A stretch of DNA of 64,000 bases, from positions 1 to 64,000 of the forward strand of contig NZ_LSIC01000101.1 in the NCBI RefSeq assembly GCF_001556045.1, written 5' to 3'. The notes under the pieces are model-generated. The model was not told the origin of the DNA. It did not search any database and saw only the letters and a list, made by a program, of their open reading frames with translations. The translations under genes were made by a program, and so were the position numbers. Source of the stretch: Bradyrhizobium sp. CCH5-F6 (GTDB lineage Bacteria; Pseudomonadota; Alphaproteobacteria; Rhizobiales; Xanthobacteraceae). Below are positions 18,071 to 28,148 of this stretch, piece after piece (positions within the stretch are counted from its first letter, which is position 1; each line of letters begins with the position of its first letter).

Positions 18071-18343
18071 TCAGAGAAACTCTCTCAAGCGTGAGAGCTC
18101 GATCACATGCTCGGGCGAGAGGATGTCCGTGACCAGCGGTGGTTGTGCCGTCGTCCGAATCTCGTAGAGATGCCGGGTAGCGGCCGGCTTCGCCATGAAT
18201 GCGGAGATGCAATCGTCGAGCGTGCCCTCGAGGATCTGGTAGGACTCCCGGTCCGGCTGACGCTGGTTCGCTAGCGATGGCCATTTATGCAGCACCGCAA
18301 GCGCCCTGAAATCGACCTTTGAATCCCCGACCACGTCCCCCAT
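18071..18343 (-). CDS. Conserved hypothetical protein
   Basis: A minus-strand frame of 90 residues from ATG 18343 (a GTG three bases earlier is also possible), with GAGGCGAGG just upstream as ribosome site. It is soluble and has no signal peptide. It contains ESYQILEGTLDDCISAFMAK and HLYEIRTTAQPPLVTDILSP and ends ELSRLREFL. Family unknown. Its neighbour at 17681 is on the same strand 84 bases downstream and may be co-transcribed. Confidence 0.6.
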   Translation of the reverse strand: MGDVVGDSKVDFRALAVLHKWPSLANQRQPDRESYQILEGTLDDCISAFMAKPAATRHLYEIRTTAQPPLVTDILSPEHVIELSRLREFL

Positions 18344-18366
18344 CACCTCGCCTCACGCAAGAAAGA

Positions 18367-18396
18367 ACCCCGGCACGCAAACCTGCGCGCCGGGGT
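18367..18396 (-). terminator. Rho-independent terminator of the BVMO-esterase gene
   Basis: Stem ACCCCGGC/GCCGGGGT (18367-18374 with 18389-18396) around a 14-base loop. On the minus strand it is followed by TTCTTTCTT, and it lies about 80 bases after the stop at 18476. Position and T-rich tail fit termination of the leftward gene. Confidence 0.7.
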
Positions 18397-18475
18397 CTAC
18401 ACCTGTCGCTGCATCTCAATGCCACGAACGCGTAACGCAGCGGCCGGGAAAAGGTTCCCGCCCGCCTTGCTCCCA

Positions 18476-21163
18476 TCAGCTTGCGGCAGCTGCGATGCTG
18501 TGCCTTGGGCTGGCATTGACCTGACTGCTCTCGTCGACGCGGCCGACCTCGGGCGGCAGTCCGGCAAAGCGCCGCAAAGCCCGGGCCATCTGCTCCCGGC
18601 CAGGCGCGCCGGTGATCACCACGTCCACCATCGCGAAGGACGAGTGGAAATGGCCGCGCGCCTTGAGCTGCTCGACCTCGACACCGGACGCAGCCATTGC
18701 CTCGGCATAGGCGACGCCCTCGTCACGCAGGGGGTCGAACTCGCAGGTGACGACGAAGGCCGGCGGCAGGCCGGCGACCTTGCCGCGCAGCGGAGAGACG
18801 CGCGGATCGGTGCGGTCGGCCGGCGAGCAGTAGAGGTCCCAGAACCAGTACATCAGCGAGCGCGTCAGGAAGTAGCCGGTCGCATTGTCGTTGTAGGAGG
18901 GACGATCGAAGCTGCAGTCGGTGACCGGGCACACCAGCAACTGGCCTGCGATCTCCGGCCCGCCACGATCGCGCGCGAGCTGGCAGGTGACGGCGGCGAT
19001 GTTGCCGCCGGCGCTCCAGCCGGCGACCAGCACCGGCCCAGGTCTGCCGCCGAGCTCGGCGGCGTGCTCGGCGATCCAGCGCGTCGCCGCATAGCCGTCT
19101 TCCGCCGCGGTGGGGAAGCGATGCTCCGGCGCGTGGCGGTAGCCGACGCTGACGAAGATCATGCCGGTCCGCCGTACCATGTCACGGCAGAGCGGCTCGT
19201 CCGACTGCTCGTCGCCGAGAACCCAGCCGCCGCCGTGGAAATAGACCACGACCGGATGTGGCCCCGGGGTTGCAGGCTTGTAGACGCGGTAGGGCAGCGA
19301 GCCGTCAGCCACGGGCAGGGTGCCGTCGACGATGTCGCCAATTGGTCGCCCCGCGGGCCGGCCCTTGTTGAATTCGTCGACGAAGGCCCGTGCCCCGATC
19401 GCGCCCATCGACTCGATCGGCGGCAGGTTCAGCGACGCGAGCAGGTTCATGACCAGCCGCACATCCGGCTGCAGGCGCACCACCTCGCCGTCATTGCATT
19501 GCGCGGCGACGCCGGGGCCGGTGAGCCTGAAGCCCAGCATGCCGCGGCTGACGACCTCGTCGCAGATGCTGCGATAGGGGCCCACGCCTCCGGTATAGGG
19601 CATCACACCCTGCACCTTGCCGGGCACGTTGGCGCCCGTGTACCAGGTGTTGGCGAGCCGGTGCAGCGTCAGCATCGAACAATCGGCCATGTGCCGGCCC
19701 CAGCCGGCCTGCGCCGTCTCGGTCGGCTCGATCGTGGTGAAGCCGGCCTCGCGCAGGGCGACGAGGCGATCAACCACCCAGTCGACATGCTGCTCGATCG
19801 ACACCGCCATGTTCGACAGCACCGACGGACTGCCGGGGCCGGTGATCATGAAGAAGTTCGGGAAGCCTTCGACGGTGAGGCCGAGATAGGTCTGCGGTCC
19901 CTGCGCCCAGACGTCGGAGAGCGATTTGCCGCCGCGCCCGGTGATCGGATGTACGGCGCGGATCGCGCCTGTCATCGCATCGAAGCCGGTCGCGAACACG
20001 ACCACGTCGAGATCGACGCTGCGCCTGGCCGTCGTGATGCCGCCCGCGGTGATCGCCTTGATCGGCTCCTGGCGCAGATTGACCAGCGTGACGTTCGGCC
20101 GGTTGTAGGTGGCGTAGTAGTTGGTGTCGAGGCAGGGACGCTTTGCGCCGAAGGGATGATCGTCCGGTATGAGCGCCGCGGCGGTCTCGGGGTCCTTGAC
20201 GGCGGCGCGGATCTTCTCGCGGATCAGCTCCTGAACGATCTTGTTGCCGTCGACATCGACGGCCTGGTCGGCCCAGAGCTGCGTGAGGATATAGACGAGG
20301 TCGCCCTTGCCCCAGGCATCCTCGAAGCGGGCACGGCGCTCGGCATCGCTGAGCTGCCAGCTCACGGCCGTCTGCTGCGGGTAGGGCACGCCCGCCATCG
20401 ACTGGCGCGCCTGCTCGCGATAGGCCGCGCGGTCGCTTTGCAGCAGGCTCATGCGGTCTGATGGCGCCGGGCCGTTATGCGCGGGCAGCGCGAAGTTCGG
20501 CGTGCGCTGGAACACGGTCAGATGCGCAGCCTGCTCTGCAATCACCGGGATCGACTGGATCGCCGACGAGCCCGTGCCGATCACGGCCACGCGTTTTCCG
20601 GCGAGATCGACGCCGTCATGCGGCCAGCGGCCGGTGAAATAGACCTCGCCCTTGAAGTCCTTGACGCCGTCGATCTCCGGCGGTTTTGGGGCGGAGAGGC
20701 AGCCGGTGGCCATGATGTAATGGCGGCAGGAGACCGGCGCGCCATTGTCGGTGGTGATGAGCCAGCGCTCGGACGTCTCGTCCCATCGGGCTTCGGTCAC
20801 CTTGGTCCTGAAGCGAATGTCGCGCCTGAGATCGTAGCGATCGGCGACGAAGCCGAGATAGCGCAGGATCTCGGGCTGCGTGGCGTATTTCTCCGACCAG
20901 GTCCAGGCCGTCTCGAGTTCCGGATCGAAGGTGTAGCTGTAGTCGATGGTCTGGATGTCGCAGCGCGCGCCGGGATAGCGGTTCCAGTACCAGGTGCCGC
21001 CGACATCGCCGGCCTCCTCGAGGCCGACCGCCGAGAAGCCGGCCTTGCGAAGACGATGAAGGAGATAGAGGCCGGCAAATCCGGCGCCGACGACGGCGAC
21101 ATCGACTTGCTGAGCGGTTCCGCGCTCGCCGGGGGCACGTGTGGCAACCATTGCGTCAGACAT
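18476..21163 (-). CDS. Baeyer-Villiger monooxygenase fused to alpha/beta-hydrolase esterase
   Basis: Two-domain enzyme of 895 residues. Residues 1-560 are a flavin monooxygenase of the type I Baeyer-Villiger kind: FAD motif GAGFAG (26-31), the family fingerprint region [12 protein letters not shown] (170-181) and NADPH motif GTGSS (196-200). In the fingerprint (F-x-G-x3-H-x3-W-P) the central histidine is replaced by F176. Residues from about 590 to 870 are a hormone-sensitive-lipase-type esterase: oxyanion motif HGGG (643-646), nucleophile GWSAGG with S717, D810 in EFDPLRDE, and H840. The likely chemistry is ketone to ester by the first domain, then hydrolysis to acid and alcohol by the second. 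It is monocistronic, with a terminator at 18367. Confidence 0.88.
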   Translation of the reverse strand: MSDAMVATRAPGERGTAQQVDVAVVGAGFAGLYLLHRLRKAGFSAVGLEEAGDVGGTWYWNRYPGARCDIQTIDYSYTFDPELETAWTWSEKYATQPEILRYLGFVADRYDLRRDIRFRTKVTEARWDETSERWLITTDNGAPVSCRHYIMATGCLSAPKPPEIDGVKDFKGEVYFTGRWPHDGVDLAGKRVAVIGTGSSAIQSIPVIAEQAAHLTVFQRTPNFALPAHNGPAPSDRMSLLQSDRAAYREQARQSMAGVPYPQQTAVSWQLSDAERRARFEDAWGKGDLVYILTQLWADQAVDVDGNKIVQELIREKIRAAVKDPETAAALIPDDHPFGAKRPCLDTNYYATYNRPNVTLVNLRQEPIKAITAGGITTARRSVDLDVVVFATGFDAMTGAIRAVHPITGRGGKSLSDVWAQGPQTYLGLTVEGFPNFFMITGPGSPSVLSNMAVSIEQHVDWVVDRLVALREAGFTTIEPTETAQAGWGRHMADCSMLTLHRLANTWYTGANVPGKVQGVMPYTGGVGPYRSICDEVVSRGMLGFRLTGPGVAAQCNDGEVVRLQPDVRLVMNLLASLNLPPIESMGAIGARAFVDEFNKGRPAGRPIGDIVDGTLPVADGSLPYRVYKPATPGPHPVVVYFHGGGWVLGDEQSDEPLCRDMVRRTGMIFVSVGYRHAPEHRFPTAAEDGYAATRWIAEHAAELGGRPGPVLVAGWSAGGNIAAVTCQLARDRGGPEIAGQLLVCPVTDCSFDRPSYNDNATGYFLTRSLMYWFWDLYCSPADRTDPRVSPLRGKVAGLPPAFVVTCEFDPLRDEGVAYAEAMAASGVEVEQLKARGHFHSSFAMVDVVITGAPGREQMARALRRFAGLPPEVGRVDESSQVNASPRHSIAAAAS

Positions 21164-21393
21164 GGCATTCCTCCCGTATGTTTTGTTTTGCCGTCAGGCT
21201 ATCGCCTCAGGCTCAGCTTGTCATTACAGCCAGTGCAATCCTCGGTAGTTTTTCGCGACGGCATCGTTGCCGCGTGAACGTGGCGGGCACCACATGCCCC
21301 GCGATGCACAATGGCCGTGATAACCCGGGGTAATCAGACCGCATCCTTGCGTGTATGCTTGCGCTTACAAGTCACGCGTACCGGCCGGGCGTC

Positions 21394-21603
21394 ATGACAG
21401 AGTTGAGTGAGCGAACCAGAGCGAACATGGATGTCGTCCTCGAGGAGACGTGCCGGCAATTGCCGCATGGCGGCGATCACGACAGCCGCAGGTTCATCGC
21501 CGAGCGCCTGATCGAGGCGGCGCAGTCCGGCCACTCCACGCTCGGCGAGCTCGGCATCGTCGCGCGGCGCGCGCTGGCGGAGTTGATGGGCAAAGGCGGC
21601 TAG
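21394..21603 (+). CDS. Small conserved hypothetical protein
   Basis: A 69-residue soluble helical protein starting MTELSERTRANMDVVLEETC, with SRRFIAERLIEAAQSGHSTL and a final ARRALAELMGKGG. The ATG at 21394 is preferred to an earlier frame opening at 21355 because the first residues before it look non-coding. Small proteins of this pattern are widespread in Bradyrhizobium and related genera. Function is unknown. Confidence 0.65.
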   Translation: MTELSERTRANMDVVLEETCRQLPHGGDHDSRRFIAERLIEAAQSGHSTLGELGIVARRALAELMGKGG

Positions 21604-21678
21604 GCGCGGGCGCGAGCCTTGCATCGCCGACGGCCCTGGACATAACCTGCCCGGGATCCTTCATCGAGATCTTCGAAG

Positions 21679-23148
21679 ATGCGGTCTCTGCTTGCACTTG
21701 TTGCGGCTTGCGCAGTCCTGTGTTGTGCACGATCGGCCATGGCTCAGCCGGTTGGACAGTTTCCCTTCGCGCTGACGCGTGAAGGGCAGATGCTCGGCGC
21801 GGTGGAAGGCGAGGTGGCGTCCTTCAAGGGGCTGGCTTACGCGGCGCCGCCGGTCGGCATGCTGCGCTGGCGCGCGCCACAGCCGACGACCGAGAGCTCG
21901 GACATGCGCACCGCCTATGACCACGGCGCGCCGTGTCTTCAGCCGGCGCTGCGGGACGCGCGCGAGGATTGCCTCACGCTGAACGTGTTCCGTCCTTTCG
22001 GGGTCGATGGCCCATTGCCGGTGATGGTCTTCATCCATGGCGGCGCCTTCGTCTCGGGCACCGCGAACGATCTGCTGTTCGATGGCGCCAGGCTGGCGCA
22101 GGCGGGCGTGATCGTGGTCACCGTGAATTATCGGCTCGGCGCGCTCGGCTGGCTCACGCACCCCGCGCTGTCGGACGACGGCTCCGGCAATTTCGGTTTG
22201 ATGGACCTGATCGCCGCGCTGCATTGGGTGCACGACAATGCCGCGGCCTTCGGCGGCGATCCGGGCAACGTCACATTATTCGGTAGCGATGCAGGCGCGA
22301 CATCGATTGCGCTCCTGATGCTGTCTGCGCAATCGCACGATCTCTTCCAGAAAGCCATTCTGCAATCGGTGCCCGGCCGCGTGCGCCTGCGTTCGGCGCA
22401 AGAGGCAGAGGTCATCGGCCGGCAGTTCGTCGCCGCGCTGGGGCCGACGGCGGATTTGCGCGCAGCCGAGCCGAGGCGCCTGCTGGCCGCCGAGAAGCAC
22501 CTGCTGGAGAAATCACGGCGCAGTTTCGCGCCGGTGATGGATGGACGTCTGGCGACCGAGGACATTGCACCAGGCTTTGCGGCCGGACGTCAAAGCCGCA
22601 TTCCTCTGATCGTCGGCTCGAACGACGACGAGACGGGTGTGGAGAATGAACCTGATATCAACGAAGAGCTTGTGCGACCCGGTACTGCTGGCGACGAACT
22701 TCGCGAGCTTTATCCCGATCTCGCCGGACCTTCGGATCGCGCGGCGAGGTTCTACACCGACAAGATCTACTCGGAGCCGGTGCGACTGCTGGCCCGCCTC
22801 CACGCGGCAAGCGGCGCACCAACCTTTCGCTACCGCTTCGCCTACGTGCCGGAGGCAAGGCGCGCGAATCCGGAAGGCGGCCACGGGCGGGAGCTGCAAT
22901 TCATCTTCGGCACGGAAGGTGTACCCGGCGCAGGCATCCTGTCACGCCGTGATCGCGCGGTCGCGAGCCACATGCGCGCCTACTGGATCAACTTCGCGAG
23001 GAGCGGCGACCCCAACGGATCCGACCTGCCACGCTGGGACGCGGCTAAAGGCGATCGCCTGCTGCTGATCACGAACGATCGCATCGCGAGCGGAGACGAT
23101 CCCCTTGCGGAGCGTCTCGACCGGCTCGCCGGCGAGGGCAGGAAATGA
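21679..23148 (+). CDS. Type-B carboxylesterase homologue with Asp in place of nucleophile Ser
   Basis: Exported carboxylesterase/cholinesterase-family protein, 489 residues, with a signal peptide (1-22, ending SAMAQ). Family landmarks: GLAYAAPPVGMLRWRAPQP, EDCLTLNVFRP (96-106), oxyanion HGGAF (120-124), and SGNFGLMDLIAALHWVHDNA. The nucleophile elbow should read GESAG but reads G202-S-D204-A-G206, with aspartate at the serine position. The acid E318 (NDDETG) and histidine H402 (GGHGRELQFIF) are kept. The protein may be inactive as a serine esterase or may use Asp as nucleophile, as in dehalogenases and epoxide hydrolases. The codons (GGT AGC GAT GCA GGC) are unambiguous. Confidence 0.85.
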   Translation: MRSLLALVAACAVLCCARSAMAQPVGQFPFALTREGQMLGAVEGEVASFKGLAYAAPPVGMLRWRAPQPTTESSDMRTAYDHGAPCLQPALRDAREDCLTLNVFRPFGVDGPLPVMVFIHGGAFVSGTANDLLFDGARLAQAGVIVVTVNYRLGALGWLTHPALSDDGSGNFGLMDLIAALHWVHDNAAAFGGDPGNVTLFGSDAGATSIALLMLSAQSHDLFQKAILQSVPGRVRLRSAQEAEVIGRQFVAALGPTADLRAAEPRRLLAAEKHLLEKSRRSFAPVMDGRLATEDIAPGFAAGRQSRIPLIVGSNDDETGVENEPDINEELVRPGTAGDELRELYPDLAGPSDRAARFYTDKIYSEPVRLLARLHAASGAPTFRYRFAYVPEARRANPEGGHGRELQFIFGTEGVPGAGILSRRDRAVASHMRAYWINFARSGDPNGSDLPRWDAAKGDRLLLITNDRIASGDDPLAERLDRLAGEGRK

Positions 23149-23156
23149 GTTGGAAT

Positions 23157-23336
23157 TTACGCCGCGAGCTCGACGCGGGGAGCCAGCGTCAGGCGCTCTT
23201 CCTCCAGATAGTCCACCGTGCCGTCCTTCTCGACGGCATAGAACTGCTTGCCTTCCCTGGACCTGAAGGCGGCGCGGACGACACCGCGGCGGCCCTTGTC
23301 ACTGTTGACGACGTCCCCCAGCGCAAACTTCCTCAT
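23157..23336 (-). CDS. Small conserved hypothetical protein
   Basis: A minus-strand frame of 59 residues from ATG 23336 (MRKFALGDVVNSDKGRRGVV), converging on the carboxylesterase gene. It looks like a small all-beta protein of the SH3/KOW-like kind (GDVV, GVVRAAF, KQFYAVEKDG, LEEERLTLAP), a pattern common in alphaproteobacterial small proteins. No function is assigned. An in-frame GTG lies 12 bases upstream. Confidence 0.6.
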   Translation of the reverse strand: MRKFALGDVVNSDKGRRGVVRAAFRSREGKQFYAVEKDGTVDYLEEERLTLAPRVELAA

Positions 23337-23491
23337 CTCACGTCTCACTTGTCTTCAGGCCGACTCCTTCGGCCACGCCGGGGATTCTGGGCGGCAAATC
23401 GTTAACGACTTGCTAACCATGCGGCTTTGCCTATGCTCACGGCGCAGCGAGCGGACAGCTCGCGCGCGCCTGTTGTCAACGAGACGAGCCC

Positions 23492-24289
23492 ATGACGCGA
23501 TTTCCGACCCTCTTTCTGTCGCATGGCGGCGGCCCCTGGCCGTTCATGGAGGACAGGCGGGTGCAATATGCGAAGACCGCAGAGGCGTTCGCCGGGCTGC
23601 CGCAGCTGCTCCCCGCGAGACCGAAGGCGGTGCTCGTCATCACCGGGCATTGGGAGGCGGATGCGTTCACGGTATCCACCTCGCCGCTTCCGCCGATGGT
23701 CTACGACTATTACGGTTTCCCCGAGCATACCTACCACCTCAAATATCCGGCGCCGGGCAGGCCGGAGCTCGCCGCGCAGGTGAAGGCACTGCTCACGCGT
23801 GCCGGCCTCGATTGCCGGGAGGATCCCAACCAGGGTTTTGATCACGGCACCTTTGTGCCGCTCGGGCTGATGTATCCGAACGCCGACATGCCGATCGTGC
23901 TGCTGTCGCTGAAATCGAGCTACGACGCGGCCGAGCACGTCAAGGTGGGACAGGCGATCGCATCGCTGCGCGACGAAGGCATTCTGGTCGTCGGCAGCGG
24001 GCTCACCTATCACAACATGCGGGGCTTCAACCGGCCGGAGTCCAAGCCGGTCTCTTACGACTTCGAGGCCTATCTGAACGAGGCCATCATCAATCCCGAT
24101 GCGGCGCGTCGCAATGCGATGCTGGTCGACTGGGAGAACGCGCCGAGTGCGCGCCTGGCGCATCCGCGCGAGGACCATCTGCTGCCGTTGATGGTCGCGG
24201 CCGGTGCTGCCGGCAGCGACGTCGGACGCCGCGTCTTCGTCGACGAGGTCGCGAACGTGGCGATGGCGTCGTATGTGTTTGGCGTGTGA
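23492..24289 (+). CDS. DODA-type extradiol aromatic ring-opening dioxygenase
   Basis: Cytoplasmic LigB-superfamily protein of the YgiD/4,5-DOPA-dioxygenase kind, 265 residues, normal length for the family. Metal ligands H11 (SHGGGPW), H53 (TGHWE) and H229 (REDHLLPL), and active-site H118 (FDHGTFVPL) and H174, are all visible in family order. It opens catecholic rings next to a hydroxyl; the natural substrate is uncertain, as for most bacterial members. It is monocistronic, convergent with the SemiSWEET gene. A TTAA-N7-CTAAC sequence lies about 85 bases upstream. Confidence 0.87.
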   Translation: MTRFPTLFLSHGGGPWPFMEDRRVQYAKTAEAFAGLPQLLPARPKAVLVITGHWEADAFTVSTSPLPPMVYDYYGFPEHTYHLKYPAPGRPELAAQVKALLTRAGLDCREDPNQGFDHGTFVPLGLMYPNADMPIVLLSLKSSYDAAEHVKVGQAIASLRDEGILVVGSGLTYHNMRGFNRPESKPVSYDFEAYLNEAIINPDAARRNAMLVDWENAPSARLAHPREDHLLPLMVAAGAAGSDVGRRVFVDEVANVAMASYVFGV

Positions 24290-24295
24290 CATTGC

Positions 24296-24319
24296 CCTCT
24301 CCGCGCAAGCGGGGAGAGG
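24296..24319. terminator. Bidirectional hairpin between convergent genes
   Basis: Near-palindrome with 7-bp arms CCTCTCC/GGAGAGG around CGCGCAAGCG, between two convergent genes. It resembles the short form of the CTCTCCCC..GGGGAGAGG intergenic palindromes seen also at 35842. It may serve as a terminator but has no long T-run. Confidence 0.45.
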
Positions 24320-24330
24320 TGAAGCAAAGC

Positions 24331-24591
24331 TCACCCGTATTTCAGCTTCATGAACAGGATGCCGCCGGCGAGCACCATGGTGACGGCGTTTGCGGCGACG
24401 AGCGGAGCGTCCCCGGAGAGCAGGCCGTAGGCGAGCCAGAGCGCCAGGCCCAGCACCATGACCAGGAACATGCCGAGCGAGATGTCGCGCGCCGAGCGGG
24501 TCTTCCAGACCTTGATGAACTGCGGCGCGTAGGCAACGGTGGTGCAGGTGGCTGCGGCAAAGCCGAGCAGCTTGATCGCGAAGGGGTCCAT
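24331..24591 (-). CDS. SemiSWEET-type sugar transporter
   Basis: Inner-membrane protein of 86 residues with three predicted helices, the exact size of a bacterial SemiSWEET (MtN3/PQ-loop family), which works as a dimer in facilitated sugar transport. The PQ motif is Y21-APQFIKVWKTRS-33 and the third helix region contains GLALWLAYGL. The start at 24591 (MDPFAIKLLG) is chosen because sequence upstream in frame overlaps glgA and looks non-coding. It lies 32 bases after the glgA stop on the same strand, so it is likely co-transcribed with glgC-glgA. Confidence 0.82.
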   Translation of the reverse strand: MDPFAIKLLGFAAATCTTVAYAPQFIKVWKTRSARDISLGMFLVMVLGLALWLAYGLLSGDAPLVAANAVTMVLAGGILFMKLKYG

Positions 24592-24623
24592 ACCCGGCTC
24601 TATAGCATGGATTCGGCCCTGCC

Positions 24624-26078
24624 TCACGCCCGGGCCGCGACGAGGTTGCGGTAGAGTGCGGCATAGTCGCCGGCGCGGTTGCGCCAGGAGACATCGGTCG
24701 CAAGGCCGCTTCGTTGCAGCCTGCGCCAGGTCAGCTTGTCGTGGAAGGCGATGTTGGCCTTGCGCAGCGTGCCGGCGAGAGCTTCTGCCGTCACGGGACC
24801 GAACTTGAATCCCGTGGCATCGTGGCCGGAGGCGTCGGCCTCGCCGATGTCGACGATGGTGTCTTCGAGGCCGCCGACGCGGGAGACGATCGGGACGGCG
24901 CCATAGCGCAATGCGCAGAGCTGGGTCAGGCCGCACGGCTCGAAGCGCGATGGAACGATGAGGGCGTCCGAGCCGGCCTGGATCAGATGCGCCAGGATCT
25001 CGTCATAGCCGATCACGACGCCGATCCGGCCGGGATTGGCGCGGGCCGCGGCCTGGTAGCGATCCTGCAGATCGCGGTCGCCGCTGCCGAGCAGTGCGAG
25101 TTGCATGCCTTCGCGCAAAATGGTCGGGATGGCCTCGAGCAGGAGATCGAGCCCCTTCTGCCATGACAGCCGGCTGATGACGCCGAGCAATGTTGCTTCG
25201 TCGGAGCAGTCGAGGCCGAACTGCTGCTGCAGCACCGCCTTGTTCGCGGCACGGAACGTCAGGTCGTCCGCGCCGAAGCGGTGGGCGATGTGCGGATCGG
25301 TTTGCGGATTCCACACCGATGTGTCGATGCCGTTGAGGATGCCGCTGAGCACGCTCGCGCGTGCGCGCAGCAGGCCGCCGAACCCCATGCCGCCTTCATC
25401 GCTCTGGATCTCCTTCGCGTAGGTCGGCGATACCGTCGTGATGCGATCGGCGAATTGCAGGCCGGCCTTCAAAAAGCTGATGCCGCCGAAGTATTCGAGC
25501 TCGTTGACGCTGAAGGAGTGCCAGGGCAGGCCGATCGTACCGATCAGCTCAGGAGCGAACTTGCCCTGGTAGGCCATGTTGTGAATGGTCATCACGGTGC
25601 CGGGCCGTGGACGATTGTCGTAGTGCAGATAGGCCGGTGCAAGGCCGGCCTGCCAGTCATGGGCGTGCACGATATCGGGCACGAAGGCGGGGACGAGGCC
25701 GTGGCCGATATCCGCGGCCACGCGCGCCAGCGCGGCGAAGCGCACGCCGTTGTCCGGCCAATCGACGCCTTCGCTCGTGACATAAGGGTTGCCCGGCCGC
25801 GCATAGAGATGCGGCACGTCGAGCACGAACAGATCGAGCCCATTGTGCGAGCCGGCGAGCAGTCGTCCCGGGCCGCCGAAATAATCCGGCCAGCGCCGGA
25901 TCTCCTCTGCGACTGACATCAGGCGCATCACGTCGGGATAGCCCGGCATCAAGGTTCGCATCTCGACGCCATGCGCTTTCAAAGCGAGCGGCAGCGCGCC
26001 TGCGACATCCGCGAGGCCACCGGTCTTGACGATGGGATAGACTTCGGAGGCGACCGCGAGGACGCGAACAGGCGTCAT
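24624..26078 (-). CDS. glgA: Glycogen synthase (ADP-glucose)
   Basis: GT5-family starch/glycogen synthase, 484 residues, adding glucose from ADP-glucose to alpha-1,4-glucan. The N-terminus [20 protein letters not shown] carries the ADP-glucose-binding K18-T-G-G-L motif. The C-terminal half has [20 protein letters not shown] with the catalytic E-x7-E-type motif, plus [15 protein letters not shown]. Its ATG overlaps the glgC stop (ATGA), so translation is coupled. Length is normal. Confidence 0.95.
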   Translation of the reverse strand: MTPVRVLAVASEVYPIVKTGGLADVAGALPLALKAHGVEMRTLMPGYPDVMRLMSVAEEIRRWPDYFGGPGRLLAGSHNGLDLFVLDVPHLYARPGNPYVTSEGVDWPDNGVRFAALARVAADIGHGLVPAFVPDIVHAHDWQAGLAPAYLHYDNRPRPGTVMTIHNMAYQGKFAPELIGTIGLPWHSFSVNELEYFGGISFLKAGLQFADRITTVSPTYAKEIQSDEGGMGFGGLLRARASVLSGILNGIDTSVWNPQTDPHIAHRFGADDLTFRAANKAVLQQQFGLDCSDEATLLGVISRLSWQKGLDLLLEAIPTILREGMQLALLGSGDRDLQDRYQAAARANPGRIGVVIGYDEILAHLIQAGSDALIVPSRFEPCGLTQLCALRYGAVPIVSRVGGLEDTIVDIGEADASGHDATGFKFGPVTAEALAGTLRKANIAFHDKLTWRRLQRSGLATDVSWRNRAGDYAALYRNLVAARA

Positions 26079-27337
26079 GTATTGAGCCTGTCGATCATCG
26101 GCTGGGTGATCAGCGAGATGCCCTGCTCGGTGGTGCGGAAGCGCTTTGCGTCGACTTCCGGATCCTCGCCGATCACCAGCCCCTCCGGGATCTCGACGCC
26201 GCGGTCGATCACGACGTTCTTCAGTCGGGCGCCGCGGCCGACATTGACGTAAGGCATGATCACGGCGTTCTCGACATTGGCATAGGAGTTGATGCGCACG
26301 CCGGTGAACAGCAGCGAACGGCGCAGCGAGGCGCCGGAGATGATGCAGCCGCCGGAGACCAGAGAGCTCACCGCCTGGCCGCGCCGGCTCTCCTCGTCAT
26401 GGACGAATTTCGCCGGCGGCGTGATCTCGGCATAGGACCAGATCGGCCAGGCGCGGTCGAACAGGTCGAGCTCCGGCACCACGTCGGTGAGGTCGATATT
26501 GGCGGCCCAATAGGCATCGACGGTGCCGACGTCGCGCCAATAGGCGCGGGGGTCGCTGCCGGAACGGACGCAGGAGGTCGAGTACTGGTGCGCCATCGCG
26601 CGGCCGTTCTTGACGATGTAGGGAATGATATCCTTGCCGAAATCGTGGTTCGAGTTCGGGTCCTCGGCATCGCGCTTGAGCTGGTCGAACAGGAACTTCG
26701 CGTCGAACACGTAGATGCCCATGCTGGCGAGCGAGACGTCCGGCTTGCCCGGCATCGGCGGCGGATCATTCGGCTTCTCCAGGAACGACTGGATCCAGCC
26801 GTTCTCGTCGACATGCATGATGCCGAAGCCCGAGGATTCCGTCCGCGGCATTTCGAGGCAGCCGACGGTGACGTCGGCGCCGCTCTCGACGTGCTGGCGC
26901 AGCATCACCTCGTAGTCCATTTTATAGATGTGATCGCCGGCCAGCACCACGATGAAGCGGCAGGCGTGGGGTTCTATGATGTCGATGTTCTGGTACACCG
27001 CGTCCGCTGTGCCGACATACCACATCGTCTCGGAGACACGCTGGCTGGCAGGCAGGATATCGAAACTCTCGTTGCGTTCGGGGCGGAAGAAGTTCCAGCC
27101 CATCTGGAGATGGCGGATCAGGCTGTGCGCCTTGTATTGGGTTGCGACCGCGATACGGCGGATGCCCGAGTTCACGGCGTTCGACAGCGCGAAATCGATG
27201 ATGCGGGACTTGCCGCCGAAATAGACTGCCGGCTTGGCGCGCCGGTCGGTCAGCTCCAGGAGGCGGCTGCCGCGTCCCCCGGCCAGCACGAACGCCAGCG
27301 CCTGACGGGCAAGCGGCTCGGATCTCGCGGCACTCAT
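26075..27337 (-). CDS. glgC: Glucose-1-phosphate adenylyltransferase
   Basis: ADP-glucose pyrophosphorylase, 420 residues, making ADP-glucose from ATP and glucose-1-phosphate, the committed step of glycogen synthesis. Start at ATG 27337 with GGGAGA seven bases upstream. Motifs: nucleotide loop [20 protein letters not shown], allosteric/substrate region [19 protein letters not shown], catalytic [14 protein letters not shown] and the glucose-1-P site around FLEKP. The C-terminal left-handed beta-helix region ([20 protein letters not shown]) is present. It leads the glgC-glgA-SemiSWEET run. Confidence 0.95.
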   Translation of the reverse strand: MSAARSEPLARQALAFVLAGGRGSRLLELTDRRAKPAVYFGGKSRIIDFALSNAVNSGIRRIAVATQYKAHSLIRHLQMGWNFFRPERNESFDILPASQRVSETMWYVGTADAVYQNIDIIEPHACRFIVVLAGDHIYKMDYEVMLRQHVESGADVTVGCLEMPRTESSGFGIMHVDENGWIQSFLEKPNDPPPMPGKPDVSLASMGIYVFDAKFLFDQLKRDAEDPNSNHDFGKDIIPYIVKNGRAMAHQYSTSCVRSGSDPRAYWRDVGTVDAYWAANIDLTDVVPELDLFDRAWPIWSYAEITPPAKFVHDEESRRGQAVSSLVSGGCIISGASLRRSLLFTGVRINSYANVENAVIMPYVNVGRGARLKNVVIDRGVEIPEGLVIGEDPEVDAKRFRTTEQGISLITQPMIDRLNT

Positions 27338-27668
27338 GTCATTCTCCCACAACTCTGGCGCTCGCGAGAAGCCTCCCGGCCGCGCACATTGGAACCGATA
27401 GTAATGGCACGAATAGTAAATCGGGAAGGTGGTTGTTGGTTGCGATGCACCGGAAGCTTAATGCTCGCCGGCTGATCGAGCCTCAGGCGCCGTCGTGCCG
27501 GTGTCGCACTTGGCGAGATTGTCGATCCTCGCCGGGTACCGGTTGGTCAGAAGGGAGGCAGACGTCTTGTGCGGTGCACGCAAATTCCAGGCTTTGACTT
27601 GGCGCAAGGATGCCCGATCATGACGCTGCGATCCTTTTCCTAGCGAAGGTCACACAGGGAGTAAGACG

Positions 27669-28148
27669 ATGAGGATCTGGAAGACGGCAATTGCCTGTTC
27701 GCTGGCGGGCTTGGTCGTGGCGAGCCAAGTCGGGCAGGCCACGGCGGGCCCGATGCCGACCAATGTCGCAACCATGAAGGCTGCAGTCGGCGATGACGTC
27801 ACGCAGGTGCATTGGCGCGGTGGCGGCTGGGGATTTGCCCTTGGTGGTCTCGCCGCCGGCGCGATCATCGGCGGCGCCATCGCCAGCGGCGCGCCTTATG
27901 GGTACGGCTATTATGGTCGCCCGTACTACGGCGGCTATGGATATCCGGGCTACGGCTATGGATATCCGGGTTACGGCTATGGCTACGCTCCAGCATATTA
28001 CGGCGGCTATGGCTACGCGCCGGCCTACACCTATCCGCGATACTATCGACCCTATCGTCCGTACTATAGCTACGGCTATTATCGGCCGTACCGTGCCTAT
28101 CACCGGCCGTACCGTGTTTATCACCGTCACTATTACCGTAGATGGTGA
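27669..28148 (+). CDS. Secreted Gly/Tyr-rich repeat protein
   Basis: Protein of 159 residues with a signal peptide (MRIWKTAIACSLAGLVVASQ, cleavage near ATAG). A short glycine-rich hydrophobic segment GFALGGLAAGAIIGGAIASG follows. The C-terminal half is a low-complexity run of YGY, YPGYGYG and YGGYGYAP repeats, ending in a Tyr/Arg/His-rich tail (YHRHYYRRW). At DNA level there is a 21-bp tandem motif around GGCTATGGATATCCGGG (27940-27980). Such proteins are frequent in Bradyrhizobium and function is unknown; envelope or cell-surface structural roles are plausible. A GGGAG ribosome site precedes the ATG. Confidence 0.75.
   Translation: MRIWKTAIACSLAGLVVASQVGQATAGPMPTNVATMKAAVGDDVTQVHWRGGGWGFALGGLAAGAIIGGAIASGAPYGYGYYGRPYYGGYGYPGYGYGYPGYGYGYAPAYYGGYGYAPAYTYPRYYRPYRPYYSYGYYRPYRAYHRPYRVYHRHYYRRW

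Noticed and set aside
18419..20461. 680-codon plus-strand frame opposite the BVMO-esterase gene
   Set aside because: Antisense shadow; the minus-strand frame has complete catalytic motifs of two enzymes.
27900..28140. Short regular DNA repeats that could suggest a CRISPR array
   Set aside because: They are the in-frame Gly/Tyr codons of a secreted low-complexity protein; there are no unique spacers.
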